A stretch of 64,000 bases of DNA from Macropodus opercularis (GCA_030770545.1 CM061090.1:17580501-17644500); one strand, 5' to 3'; shown: positions 34,787 through 45,797, counted from the first letter of the stretch. Numbers and translations: made by a program. Notes: generated from the letters alone by a model not told the origin.

Positions 34787-35817
34787 TGCAGACGTCACGG
34801 AGACGATGCGTTGTCGCTGGATGGTCCTGAGCGGGACGGGCTGCAGAGTTTTGCGGTAGTGAGTCTCGCCAACGTTTTGCTGTTTCTGCTGACTCCTCAG
34901 CAAAAACAGCTGCGGTGTGTCCAGACAAAAAACAAAAAGTTGCAACAGGCGCTTTAAAAGCCAAACCAACAACAACTTCGCTTGACTAGCTCTCAGAATG
35001 AAGTGGAGGGACAGTAACACCTCCCTGCAGTTACACCAGCAGACCTCCCATCGACGCGTCTGACCAGTAGCAGGACAGTTAAATGAGAGCGTGTTCTCCG
35101 TGGATCCTCCCATAGACGAGCGTCCCCTGAAACCAGACACCAGACAGGTGAGGTGACAGGTTTCCTGCTCGCAAGGGACGTTTTTTTTTCAGGAGTTCAA
35201 ATTAGAGAGCAGCTTTGGGACTTCAGCCATGAAATAAATTACTCCCAGTGAGGACTGCAAGCTGCGCCAACAGGGATTAGTATAAAGGTAAAAAAGAATA
35301 CAAATATCAGACTGAATGAAATCCGGCATGTGCTCCAGAAATAAAATGTTCTGAGTGTGCATTAATGTTTATTGTCCAGTGGAAAGTCGAACACAGCACG
35401 TAGTGTAGATGTCAAATTTATTCACCTAATATGATTTCGCTCGCTAATGTGCAAACATTAGTGGCCATTTCACACAGTTGATATTGTGCACGTTGCGTCG
35501 TTTCTAGTTACCGCTCCTCTAGGTAGTTTATTTTGTAATTATGTCTGTAACAGCGCGTCTCTCAACAGGCAACTCCTCCACAGATTGAACTATTGCACCC
35601 CTCTGTGGACGATTCACGATTACATCATCATTTAACTTAATAATCTATAAACATGGTGCAAGTTGCAGATCTGCGCGTTTTCGTTGCTTTTGCATTACAT
35701 CTACTTCTTAAATATGTTTTAAAGAAGTTCCAGGACGTCACTTACCGGATTCTACATTCTTCCCATCAAAGGACTCTCTTGGAAATAAAAGACCAAGCTT
35801 TGCTGACTCAGTCTTGA
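34787..35817 (-). promoter_or_regulatory. lurap1l 5' UTR and promoter region (inferred)
   Basis: Upstream of the lurap1l ATG. I see no convincing TATA box. The first 350 bp is open in frame with the CDS, includes an upstream ATG at 35113 and is probably 5' UTR. The rest is AT-rich spacer up to the CTCF-type motif. Confidence 0.4.
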
Positions 35818-35831
35818 GCGCCACCTGGTGG
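35818..35831 (-). promoter_or_regulatory. CTCF-type motif between tyrp1 and lurap1l
   Basis: Minus strand reads CCACCAGGTGGCGC, matching the core consensus CCASYAGRKGGCRS at all 14 positions. It lies about 80 bp past the tyrp1 poly(A) signal, in the spacer before lurap1l. Confidence 0.6.
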
Positions 35832-35837
35832 CATCGC

Positions 35838-35890
35838 CACACGCACACACACACACACACACACACACGCGCACACACACACTCACACAC
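35838..35890. repeat. (CA)n microsatellite just past tyrp1
   Basis: CA-rich run with CG interruptions. On the tyrp1 transcribed strand it is a GT run directly after the poly(A) signal. Confidence 0.95.
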
Positions 35891-35906
35891 GCTCGTTCAC
35901 GTCCAC

Positions 35907-35912
35907 TTTATT
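35907..35912 (-). promoter_or_regulatory. tyrp1 poly(A) signal
   Basis: AATAAA on the minus strand about 160 bp after the tyrp1 TGA, followed by the GT-rich microsatellite, which would serve as downstream element. Confidence 0.7.
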
Positions 35913-36073
35913 TGAACATCCTTTCCGCGGTAAAAACTTTTCAGAAATATGGGGGGAAACAAAAACAAACAAAAACCCAACTTGCAATGCAAAGACAAGA
36001 GACGATTGCTTTCGAGGACCTACACGTGCACCTCTGGTGAGAACAGATTCGGCCTTTGATAAGCGAGGCCAGC

Positions 36074-36261
36074 TCACACCACAGACTGGCTTTTCTCGTC
36101 GTCGTACCGCTGGTACTGATCGCCGAGCAGAGGCTGGTGACCCTCCATCCTGTAGGACCTGGCACGCAGGGCGCACGTAGTGGCAGCGAAGATGACTGCG
36201 ACGATCACGAGGGCGGCCACTATTGCCATGGTGATGATTTCAGTCAGGGTGAAAGGCTGAG
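36074..36261 (-). CDS. tyrp1: tyrp1 exon 7: membrane helix and tail
   Basis: Acceptor TCGTTTCTTTAG. Reads QPFTLTEIITMAIVAALVIV then AVIFAATTCALRARS, then the tail with HQPLLGDQYQRYDDEKSQ and SVV, TGA at 36074-36076. The tail is shorter than in human. Confidence 0.96.
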
Positions 36262-38662
36262 CTAAAGAAACGAAGTAGACGATTGTATTATATTATTGCA
36301 TTCGTCCATCACCGTAAACCAACGTGACGCGTCAAATGCGCACCTGGCCATTCGGCTTCGTAAGAGTAGCCAAGATTTGCGGGTGCAGGCACAAACATCT
36401 CAGCGTTAGTCACTGGAGGCCAGAAAGGCACCATGTTGTAGCCCCTGTTGTGCCCAATGGGGGCGTTTTCTTCAGGATACACATTAGAATCTGCGAAGAA
36501 ACAAACACTGCAAGTCAGCCTAGAAACTCCTGAGCATGTTGATAAACTGAATACAAATGGGAAGGATGGGGGGTGTAAAAAAACAGAGTTAGTTGCTAAA
36601 CCACCTGGACTGTGTCTCCTCAGCCATTCATCAAATATGGCATCGGTGAAGGTGTGGAGCAGGACGAAGATGGGGTCATTGGGTGAGAGGTGGGTCTGTC
36701 CCCCGGTTCCGTTCAGGAACAGATGGGCCAGGTTGTGGAGGCTTCTCACTATGGGGTCATAGTTCCCCTGGGGGGCGCTGTAGCCTGTCGAAGCCACGGG
36801 GATATACAGGTTGAAATGCTGTACAAGACGCACGCAGAACGAAGCCTGGTTGGAGTCCCTCACCTTCAATGGTGTTTCTGAAGCTTTCGGAGGAGGTGGA
36901 GTAGTAGGGAGGCGTGTCAAACGTGTTAACCTGCAGGCAGTCTGCCACATCCTGGGGCTCCGGCAGACGCTGGACCATCGGCCTGTTGACGTTCCCCGCT
37001 GGGTTTCTCCTGATGGGAGACGTCTCAGTGCCTGGAAGCAAGTAAAAGAATCCAGTTGAAGACAGACTGTGGCACTTTGTCTTCAGGTAAAGCGGTGACG
37101 TTGCCGTCCCGCCGTGGGATAAAACGTCTTACTGTTGCAGATGGTTCCCAGTGTGTCGTAGTCGTCTACGCTCTCACAGACCACCCTCCACTGGGAGAAG
37201 ATGGAGTTGGAGCTCAGGGAATTCATGTCGAAGTTGCTCCTGGATCCCATTAGGTCGTCTGTGCAGATGTCACACGTGTTTCCTCCGACGGCAAAGTTCC
37301 AGTAAGGCAGAGCGAAGGAGGGGTCTCGCAACATGTCCTGGTGGTTTGACAAATAATGTCAGAGGCTTTTATCATTTGAAAACCAAACACCTCGACACCA
37401 CCCACCGGGTGTGAAAAAAAAAGCTGAGACACTTTCCATCATCTTATTCAAAATGCATCCTGATATTTGACTATCTCCCAATTACATTACGCACGCTGCT
37501 CGCTTATTAAGGCGCGGCACTGCACCGTCAATCATGATTCTGAGGAAACGTGTTAGTACGCAACAAACAAGGAGGAAACGACAGGCTTGAAGTTGGGTAT
37601 TAGTGTGCTGGTAAATTAGAAATATGATTAGTCCGTCTGGCAACAACAGAAAACTGTTAATTATCATCTATTAAATTACCACAGTGCGGTTACTCGTCCT
37701 ATTGCACAAACGCTCACCTGCATGTCTCTCTCCAGCTGCAGCAGCTGGTACCTGTGCCAAGTGAGGAAACCGGGCCCTTCATGGGAGAAGTCCACTCCCC
37801 CGAAACTGGCCTGTCCCGCACCCAGGAACGTCTTACTGACAGAGTAGTAGTGGGACCACACGAAGTAGTTGTAGATGGTGACGTTCTCGAACTGCGCGGT
37901 GTTCCCGTCGGGGCCAAAGATTTCCGCGTAGCGCCGGGTGGCGATCACCAGGTCGGGGTGCACCGTGCGCTTCGCTTGGTCCAGCGCGTTGACAAACCTG
38001 CGCTTCTCGTCCGCGCTGAGCTGCATCACGTTCCTCCTCACTGAGGAATTACAGCAGAGGGAAAGTGGATTATACCTCAACCAGCCGTGTGGTAACTGCG
38101 GATCCGTTTTTAATGACCAAGTAGGGAAGAATCCGACAGTTTATACAGTGCTGTGATCACATGACGGCTTTAATTAGGTGGTGTTTTTATTTTTCATATT
38201 TTATTTGACGTATTTTCCAAAACAATCCACAGCCACTTTGGCTTGGTAGGCAGCACCACTACTCCTGAACTAACTTTACGCAATTTATCCAGGACGCGCA
38301 CACTTACCAACAGAAACCCGCTGGTCGCAGTTGGGCCCCGTCCAACCGTGTTTGCAGCGGCCGCAGCTGAACCCGCTGAAGTTCCCGTTACACTGACAGG
38401 TACGGTTGAAAAACCGGATGGGCCATCGTTCTCGATCGTCGCGCCCGTCGTGCGGGTACTGAGGCCCGTGCGGCCGCGTGTCCGCACTGATGGGCACACA
38501 CTGCCCCCGACCCGCTCCGAAGCCGCACGGGTCGTTGATGAGTCCAGGCGGGGTGGGACAGCACTGTCCACTCCTGAGTCCCTCGGGTGTCACGCACTCT
38601 CTGGGGAACTGCGCGCTCACGACCACCGCGCCCAGCAGCAGCAAAAAACAGCACCGCCACAT
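36074..38662 (-). CDS. tyrp1: tyrp1, tyrosinase-related protein 1 (seven exons, 521 aa)
   Basis: Melanosomal membrane glycoprotein of the tyrosinase family, needed for eumelanin synthesis and melanosome stability. Seven exons join into 521 codons. Visible features: signal peptide 1-17 (cleavage before QFPRE), Cys-rich EGF-like part (about 20-112), first metal site H182, H205, H214, second metal site H367, H371, H394, N-glycosylation sequons (NRT, NFS, NVT, NST, NGT), membrane helix about 468-491 and a cytosolic tail with EGHQPLL sorting signal and C-terminal SVV. All six metal-site histidines are kept, each ten residues lower than I recall for human. PHDGRDDRE, TDDLMGSRSNFD and PIRRNPAGNV are TYRP1-type rather than tyrosinase or Dct. 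It runs parallel to lurap1l. Teleosts often have tyrp1a and tyrp1b; which one this is cannot be told here. No break or frameshift seen. Confidence 0.97.
36344..36490 (-). CDS. tyrp1: tyrp1 exon 6
   Basis: NAPIGHNRGYNMVPFWPPVT then NAEMFVPAPANLGYSYEAEW: end of the lumenal domain before the membrane. Acceptor GTTTCTTCGCAG, donor GTGCGC. Confidence 0.97.
36605..36784 (-). CDS. tyrp1: tyrp1 exon 5: second metal site
   Basis: YDPIVRSLHNLAHLFLNGTG then NDPIFVLLHTFTDAIFDEWL, giving H367, H371 and H394. Acceptor GCTTCGACAG, donor GTGGTT (weak). Confidence 0.97.
36864..37031 (-). CDS. tyrp1: tyrp1 exon 4
   Basis: TETSPIRRNPAGNVNRPMVQ then RLPEPQDVADCLQV and FDTPPYYSTSSESFRNTIE. Acceptor ACTTGCTTCCAG, donor GTGAGG. 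Confidence 0.97.
37133..37337 (-). CDS. tyrp1: tyrp1 exon 3
   Basis: DMLRDPSFALPYWNFAVGGN then CDICTDDLMGSRSNFD and FSQWRVVCESVDDYDTLGTI. Acceptor AAACCACCAG, donor GTAAGA. Confidence 0.97.
37338..37717 (-). other. tyrp1 intron 2, 380 bp
   Basis: Non-coding; nothing recognised. Confidence 0.85.
37718..38040 (-). CDS. tyrp1: tyrp1 exon 2: first metal site
   Basis: NYFVWSHYYSVSKTFLGAGQ then VDFSHEGPGFLTWHRYQLLQ, giving H182, H205 and H214. Acceptor GTAATTCCTCAG, donor GTGAGC. Confidence 0.98.
38308..38662 (-). CDS. tyrp1: tyrp1 exon 1: signal peptide and Cys-rich domain
   Basis: Starts at ATG 38662 with MWRCCFLLLLGAVVVSA, then QFPRECVTPEGLRSGQCCP and RPHGPQYPHDGRDDRERWP. The frame is open further upstream but contains no earlier ATG that would give a better signal peptide. 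Donor GTAAGT. Confidence 0.96.
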
Positions 38663-38695
38663 GGTCCAAAAACAAAGTCGCCAAACTTTACGCAC

Positions 38696-38708
38696 GTCAG
38701 CTGCTGAC
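38696..38708. promoter_or_regulatory. Perfect palindrome with E-box 34 bp upstream of the tyrp1 ATG
   Basis: GTCAGCTGCTGAC is a perfect inverted repeat around one base and contains the E-box CAGCTG (38699-38704). Probably in the 5' UTR or core promoter. Confidence 0.4.
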
Positions 38709-38842
38709 TTAACTAATGTTCACCCTAACATATATTCTTCAACTACCCCTTTATCCCACAACGAACGCGCGTAACTTCAGCACATAGGGGCTCCTCTTGT
38801 CAGCACAGGCCCTCGCTTCTGTTTCCTCCGAAAGCAGTGGAC

Positions 38843-38867
38843 CTTAAATACCGGATTAGCGCATGAC
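38843..38867 (-). promoter_or_regulatory. Candidate tyrp1 core promoter: variant M-box and TATA-like box
   Basis: On the minus strand GTCATGCGCT (38867-38858) is the melanocyte M-box core GTCATGTGCT with one change, followed 7 bp downstream by TATTTAAG (38850-38843). A start site near 38815 would fit, about 150 bp before the ATG. MITF drives TYRP1 through an M-box in mammals; whether this variant binds is unknown. Confidence 0.45.
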
Positions 38868-39921
38868 CACCCGGATTTTCTGACTCCCGCGTGATCCCCA
38901 TTCCACAACATCATCCTTCCTACGGAGGGAGAGATGGTTGTGTGATCCGGTCATGCACGTCCGTTAATAGGCATTGTGCTGCCCCGAGGCCGCTCCTTTA
39001 TTCAGTACAGTATTTTATTATCACATATGAGAATCTAAATTTCCTATCCAAAAACGCTCCCGTGCCCTCTTAACCGTCCTACTATACTAACATCACGCGC
39101 TTCGTCCTAAAACCAGATGGATTTAATTGCGCACATTTAGTCAAACACGAAGTGAGAGAAAGTCTGAGTGACTGCAACACTGGCTCTTATTAAAACGCTA
39201 ATTATGATGCACGGGTTCACGCTCCCGTCCATAAAAGCTGACGCGTGTTTGGGCTGTAACACCTTCTGCACGGGCTCATGAGCGCTGCATGGAAAATGAA
39301 GTCGCTGTGAGGGAACAGCTTTTTATCTAAGGTGGCCCTTAGCAAGCAGGTAGATGTGAAATGAACACAGCATATAAACTCCTTTTCCATATACAGTATA
39401 TCAATATAAAACTGATTTAATATTTGTTGATTTAATCATGTTTGAGTATTAAAGACACGTCTCCCACTGTATAAGATGCTGCTGGAATAGAACCTAATCT
39501 TGAATAAGCCTCAAAGGTTCATGTGTTTGTATAGGTCATATTTCAGGTCATCTGACTTCTCAAGTACCCCCCACCCCCCGCCTCCTTTCCTTCTCCCCTT
39601 CCCACCCCCTTCTTCCTCGACATGAATTCTTTTGCTGCCGTGACCATGTGAGACAAGACCAAAGGGACTCGTGTCTCCGGCCAGGAATGTAAAATCCTGC
39701 CTCTTCACATTCACTCCACCCAAACGCAGGTGTGGTTGAATCGGAACGTGGCTTCTTTATTGTCCTGTCAGTGGTTTTACTACCACGGCGTTTGAACTGT
39801 TCCATCATCTTTGACTCAGGGACTAGTGCACAAATCTTTATGCACAAGCTGGCGAGCACAAGCATTTCAGTCTTTGCTGCTTAATAACGATCAAGCGCCA
39901 GAAGTGATGAATCCTACACGT

Positions 39922-39945
39922 CCCATAATGCGGTGGCATTATGGG
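39922..39945. repeat. Perfect 10-bp hairpin, 4-nt loop
   Basis: CCCATAATGC, loop GGTG, GCATTATGGG. A stable short hairpin in DNA or RNA; origin unknown, possibly the edge of an old element. Confidence 0.7.
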
Positions 39946-40416
39946 TGGCAGCGAATCCAGCCTTAAGAAAAGCAATGTTTGCGTTTGTTGATGACACGAT
40001 GTCGACAGTGTTCAGGGCTGAAGACACGCTAAGATTCCTGCTCAGTCCCTCCAACTGTTCATCGGCTCCACTGTTGAGCAGGTGGAACTGGGCTGAAAAC
40101 AAAATCCTTTACGGACTCTAAAGGAGCTGACAATACCAGAGGTCATGTTTGGATGTTATCTGACCTGCTGCTGCTCCGTCCTCTAGGCGGGTCTGTGCTG
40201 AGGGGAATGATTCTGTTGACAAAACCCACCGCGTTCATCCCGAGGAGGGACATTCAGCGAAGCAGGTTCCTCACAGTGTTCTCCAGCTTTACACTGGATC
40301 ACATGAAAAACTGACATGAAATATTATGACACACCAGCGAGCAGGTGCACGTCGACGCCTGCCAATTAGCGAGCAGGTGCTTCACGCGTTCACTCGTCAA
40401 ATCACATCTTTTCAAG

Positions 40417-40454
40417 AGGAGGAGGAGGAGAGTGTGTGTGTGTGTGTGTGTGTG
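40417..40454. repeat. (GGA)n-(GT)n microsatellite
   Basis: GGA repeats to about 40430 followed by a GT run. Confidence 0.9.
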
Positions 40455-43307
40455 GTGGGGATTCACAGGACTGTCTTAAAATAACCACAACGGCTCTCAC
40501 TTCAAACACCAGGAACGCCAGTAATGAGCAGACAATCAGAGGGCCTTCAAACAGCCGAGCCATCAGACACCTCCAGTCCCTGCCAGTGCTCTGGAACGCT
40601 AACAACTAAACACATTACGCCCGATGCTTCACCACGCTGACGCTTTCAAACGTTACACTTCACGAGTTAACATCAGTTCCAGCTACTTTTGCCAAAAAAA
40701 ACAATAAAAAGATGTGCAAAGACACAAGAAAGTGTTAAATATTAATCAGCAGCCAAACTTTTATGACATGACTCATTACAAAGAGATAGTGTCTGGTTGT
40801 TGCAGTGATCATCTTGTGACCCTAAACTATGAACAGTGTATTCGTTCTGTAGGCACCAACTACCTGGGTCTCAAGGGAACAGAAAAGTTATAGTTTTATA
40901 CATTTTAGTGATGCTACTTTTAATAAATGAGGAGTTTGGTTTATTTGTCAGTGTGCATTGGTTAAATTTGAATACTTCTGGAATTGAAACAAACCAACCT
41001 AGTTGTAAAATAATGATGGTTTCAATGTAAATTTGGAGAAAACTGACTGATTTCTCATTTGCCAGGTACCCCTCAGGCAAATATAAACACTACAACAATA
41101 CTGCAGCTTCCCAACGTGATTCCGGCCCCTGAAAGGCGAAGATTCTTAACCCAGTCACATGGGTTTCACGTTGGCTATCATAATTCCTGCCTGCGTGTAT
41201 CGTTTCATAATAGAGGCATGATGGCGAGGATTACGCAAAGCTAGCGCTAAGCTCATTCTCATGAAGCCCTCTTAAAAATACGACCACATTCCTCATGTGT
41301 GTGCAGTTCCCATGTTCCTCCTGAGACCCGGTAGGAGGCCTGGTAGCGTGGCGAGGTCGTTACGAACGTTTAAAGCATCGTTTGTCTGCCGTCTGGTTCC
41401 TTAAATGTCACTATGAACACTCTGATAGTTAGAATGAACAATTATTTTGACCTTAAGAGTCTTATGCTGGGCCCTAAATGAATTTTCTATGATTTATCGT
41501 CAGAGCAGAGCTGTGGGTATTCAATAATTCAAAGAGCTATTGACCTGATAATGCCCTGCACTGTTTTTAAGGTCACACTTTTGAGGAGACGGAGGGAGTC
41601 TGGCTATTTACTGACTCACTTTTGATTAAGTCTGAGAAAAGCTCCTTATGTTTACTCGGCCTGTGCCAAACGTCCGTGCAGATCACTTTGGGAAACAAAA
41701 GTGTCAGTAAGGGCACATGAATATGACACAGAGCCTTCACACAAATAACGAGAGCAGCACACAACAAATCGAGAATTAATTGAAGTCTGTAAAAGCTAAT
41801 TATGTCAGTTGTCTTGAAATAAAAGCACGTTGTAATAGTGTAAAGAGACAACAAACAACGTGTCAACAATCAATAACACATAAAGATGCTAATATATGTG
41901 TTATCGCTCTGATATTATTTGTATTTCTAAGAATACGGTCGTGCAGTAGAACAAATCACATTTTCACGTCCTACCTAACAGGAACTTCTCTTTTTGAAAA
42001 TAAAGCAGCTCACTGACAATCAATAAAAGTCGTAAAACCACACTAAATGATAACTTTTTGAACCTTTACCAGTCCAGAGAATAAATGAAGTTACTACTCA
42101 GTGAAGCAGTGTTTTTCTTCACCCTTCGAGTCCTACTGTACATGTGTAACCTCTCCTCCGTCTGCCGTGTGACCTCAGCTCCATCCACCTCTCCTCTCTC
42201 TCTCGTTCCGCCTCTAGTCTACCGCTCGTTCAGCCTGCGCTCCCGTACGCGCACGTGTGCCAGTAAACCTTGGGCAAGACAGAGGAATCATGTGAGAAGA
42301 TGTGACTCAGGCTTAATGGTAATCCTCGCCTTTGGTAGAACCTGCCCAGCGGGAGTCATTAGGAGGGAGCTGTACAAGCGGTTCACATGACTGCCTGTGT
42401 CTCTGTCTTAAAACAATGCCTGCAACTTTCTCGGCTTCACGTCGGAGCCTGCGTGTTCTTCGGTCTGCTTAGAAGACGCAGGGAACAAACGGAAAAGCTA
42501 CGGATCCAACATTTGAATCGCTAAACAACATATCTAAGCCTTTTCCTCTCTGACTGAAGGGCTACATGCAATTGGTCCAGTATAAAAAAACATAGATCGT
42601 TTAGCAGAAAGCTCACGGCCTAACTGAGCTCAGAGTGAGAGGAGTTTAATCCCGGCACTGTCTGCTCATGGTGGAATGATGCAGCCTCATGACAAGACCC
42701 CCAAGGGTGTGTGTGTGTACATAATAGAGTAAAGGGAGTCGGTATTTTCTAGCATTCTGCCCATTGAATAGTTTGTTTCTACTACTCAAACTAAGGCCAA
42801 CGCTATGTGATATAAAGGTCTAATAGCCTATAGCTCGACAGTATTCCTTATGTACATTTGCAGCCCTGATAGCTGTGGGTGTGTGTCAAGGAGAAATGAT
42901 TTTACATCCTTGAGTATGAAAAAACAAACCAAACAAGCAAACAAAAAATATGGCCAAAGCACTTTGTTGCACACCACAGGAATAAAAATAAGCCAGTGTA
43001 TGAGGGAATAGATTTCTGTTGTGCATGAAGAGACAAAAGAGCGTTCAACAATACAATAATTAATTCTCACATTGGAGATTTCTTTCTGTGATAAGCATAT
43101 TAACAGTCACAAGCTCGAATTCCAGCTCAATTCATGAATGAGCTGTTATTAGCAGCCGAGTAGCGAAGGAGCTAATTCAACCAGTTTGACTGCAAATGAC
43201 AAAGTCTGACGCTGTGGTGACTTGAAGAAAAAAGAATAAAATGAATAAAAAATGTTTTGAAACAAGTCAAAAAATGGAAACCTTACAAGTGTAATGCGGC
43301 ACAGTGG

Positions 43308-43321
43308 CCAGCAGAGGGCAG
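43308..43321 (+). promoter_or_regulatory. CTCF-type motif upstream of tyrp1
   Basis: CCAGCAGAGGGCAG matches CCASYAGRKGGCRS at all 14 positions on the plus strand. With the minus-strand site at 35818 it flanks tyrp1 in divergent orientation. Confidence 0.5.
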
Positions 43322-45731
43322 CGATGTGTCATGTAAGGAGTGAATGAATAAGGAGTAGATCCAACACTGTGCACATCCAGCACATTACAGACACAAAGCT
43401 ACGGGTGGTTTCACTGCAGTCATCATTTAGGCGAGAGGAGCCTTTATTCATTTATTTATTTATTTTAAAAGTGGCTTCTGCAGAAGATAAAACTCAACTA
43501 AAAGCGTCAAGCAGGCCCCACTGTGCCTCAATCCCACATTTACAGGCTCCCAAACGTTGTAAACTCTTTACTTCCAGCTAAGTGGGAAAGCGCGTGCAGC
43601 TAAACGTTAATTAGTGAAATAATGAAGAGACGGGCGACGGAAGCGAACGAGCCGGTTCTGGGCCGTTGGGAGCCGCACGTCACATCAGTTTTTGCCAGAA
43701 AAAATAAAATGAAATAAAATAAAAAACCCAGAATAAGCATTTTACGCGGGAGTCAGACTGAACTTCATTTGTTCCGCCAGCGAACTTCTCCAGCTCGAGG
43801 TAGACTGACACGCTGATGAATGGCCCGAGTCGCTCCCTCGAATGAAGGCCTCCGCGAATATTGGGATACTGTCTACTTAGCACATGCGCCAGCGTCTTAA
43901 ATCTGCTGCTTTCCAATACCCGAGCACTTCAGGTGATTTACATAGCAATAATTTAAACAGCGGAGGTGCCGTGACCAGGCGTTAGCAATAAAATATGGAG
44001 ATCTACTGCCCTGACTGCTGCTACCACTTGATTGCTTTTTAACAGTCATTAGTCTTGCAGGGGCGCCTTCATTTCTTTTTCCTTTACTTGCTTTACTTCA
44101 CAGACCCACCACCTCACTGATGTATAAAGATGATGGAAGTTATTGGCAGGTACTGTATATGGGAGGGTTTTGCTTCGGGGGGGTGTAGCAGGGAAACGGC
44201 TGATGATGGGGGGACGGAGGTTAAGACCAAGTCTCCTCATCACGAGCGAAAAACAACTGTACTATAGGACTTGAAAACCCAGCAGTGAAATCATAGATTG
44301 TTGGAGAGTCTCTCCCCAGTGGGGTTTCAGCCGCGGTGCCCTGAGTGTTCCAGTATTCCTCTAAATGCATGTCCCGCTGATGCCGCCATTAGGCGTCCAC
44401 TCACATAAAACCCAGTGTCGCCAGGAACAAATAAAACGGAAAAGCAAACGAGACAGAGAATCAAAATGAGCCTGGACAAAGCTTTCCAAATTCCAAGATC
44501 TATAGATTCCACTGCGACTCTTCTGGACAACGACGTGCACAATGTGTGGACAATCTTCTTTGAAACTACATCTGGGACTCTCCTGCTTTGAAGAGAGAAG
44601 GAGATTTCTGATCATATACAGCATGCGTGGAGCAACTCACCTCAGTCTGTGGGCGGAAGAGAGTCAGTCCCCTAGCGATGGGTTTTGGAGCTGATACCAA
44701 CTTTCCACAAACTTCCCCGGTAGCTTACAGCATAAAATTAGACTTTATTTCTGTAAGTACGATGAGGAATGATTTAAAATACACTAGATGTTACTGGAGA
44801 TACGCAGGGATGCTGCGTTACTTAACGGGCTCACACAGCGTCGCCAAACCGGAGCGCTTTGATATTCAGGACAGGTTGTGTTTGTCGTTACTCGCCTGGC
44901 TTCCTCTGCCACAGTCACAGCTGCACTGCAAAAACGCCGCTGTGCTGCATGGTTTACCATTCATCAGCCAGCCTCACTTTGTTCCCTTACAGCAAAATCA
45001 GGCCTGCGCTTGCACCCCAGAGATGAAAGGACCAGCTGATTACATCACTGTCCATGCACACAAGCTAAGACAAAGTATAGAACTTAAAGCATATTTATCC
45101 ATCTACGAAATGTCCGCTCCGACCAAAGCTTTATAGGCTGAACCGCACCTGCGTTAATGGGGAAATATAATGATGAATAAACGATGAATTGATAAATAAC
45201 ACAGTTTCAGTTAATTAAAACTCTGGTTGACTCTTAGCTCAGAGCTGGTGATGTCAGCTCACACACGGCAGGTTGAGTGCGATAAGCCTGGAGTCAGATA
45301 AGGTCCCAAGAGTGTCAGAGAGGTTTTCATTGTAAATATTTACTAATTATTAGAAAGAAGGGTCTGATCACACCATACAGCAACGCTTACAACACATCCT
45401 GTTTATTAGAATGACATTAAGTGGCCACTAAGCTGGTGTGTAATGGATTTTACTCACCCATATCATTTATAACCTACCCAAATATGTAGAGCACGATCCA
45501 TCAGATCCATCATTCCTTCCCGCCTTCATCCATTCTGTAATCCACGGTCAAAAGATCAAGCTGCTTCCTTCCTGTTCTCGGCAGACAGGAGCTTAAGTAC
45601 AGTCACTGGGCGGATGGTGGGATCGGCCTGAGCTGTCTGTAAACTCTGGGCCGTTCTTCCTTTCGCTCGGTCAAAGCTAGAAGTGTGCATAAGTTAAACA
45701 CAGGTTTCACTGGGAATTATTCGCTCTTCAG

Positions 45732-45733
<2 letters not shown>

Positions 45734-45795
<62 letters not shown>
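45734..45795. repeat. (AC)31 microsatellite
   Basis: 62 bp of uninterrupted AC/CA, the longest simple repeat in the window and probably highly polymorphic. Confidence 0.98.

Positions 45796-45797
<2 letters not shown>

Noticed and set aside
37754..38774. Plus-strand open frames opposite tyrp1 exons 1 and 2
   Set aside because: Mirror frames of GC-rich coding DNA; the minus strand has conserved tyrp1 residues and correct splice sites.
44627..45136. 169-codon open frame in the desert, the longest outside the genes
   Set aside because: It begins with GTG, has no recognisable domain, no splice or promoter context, and one frame of this length is expected by chance in 64 kb.
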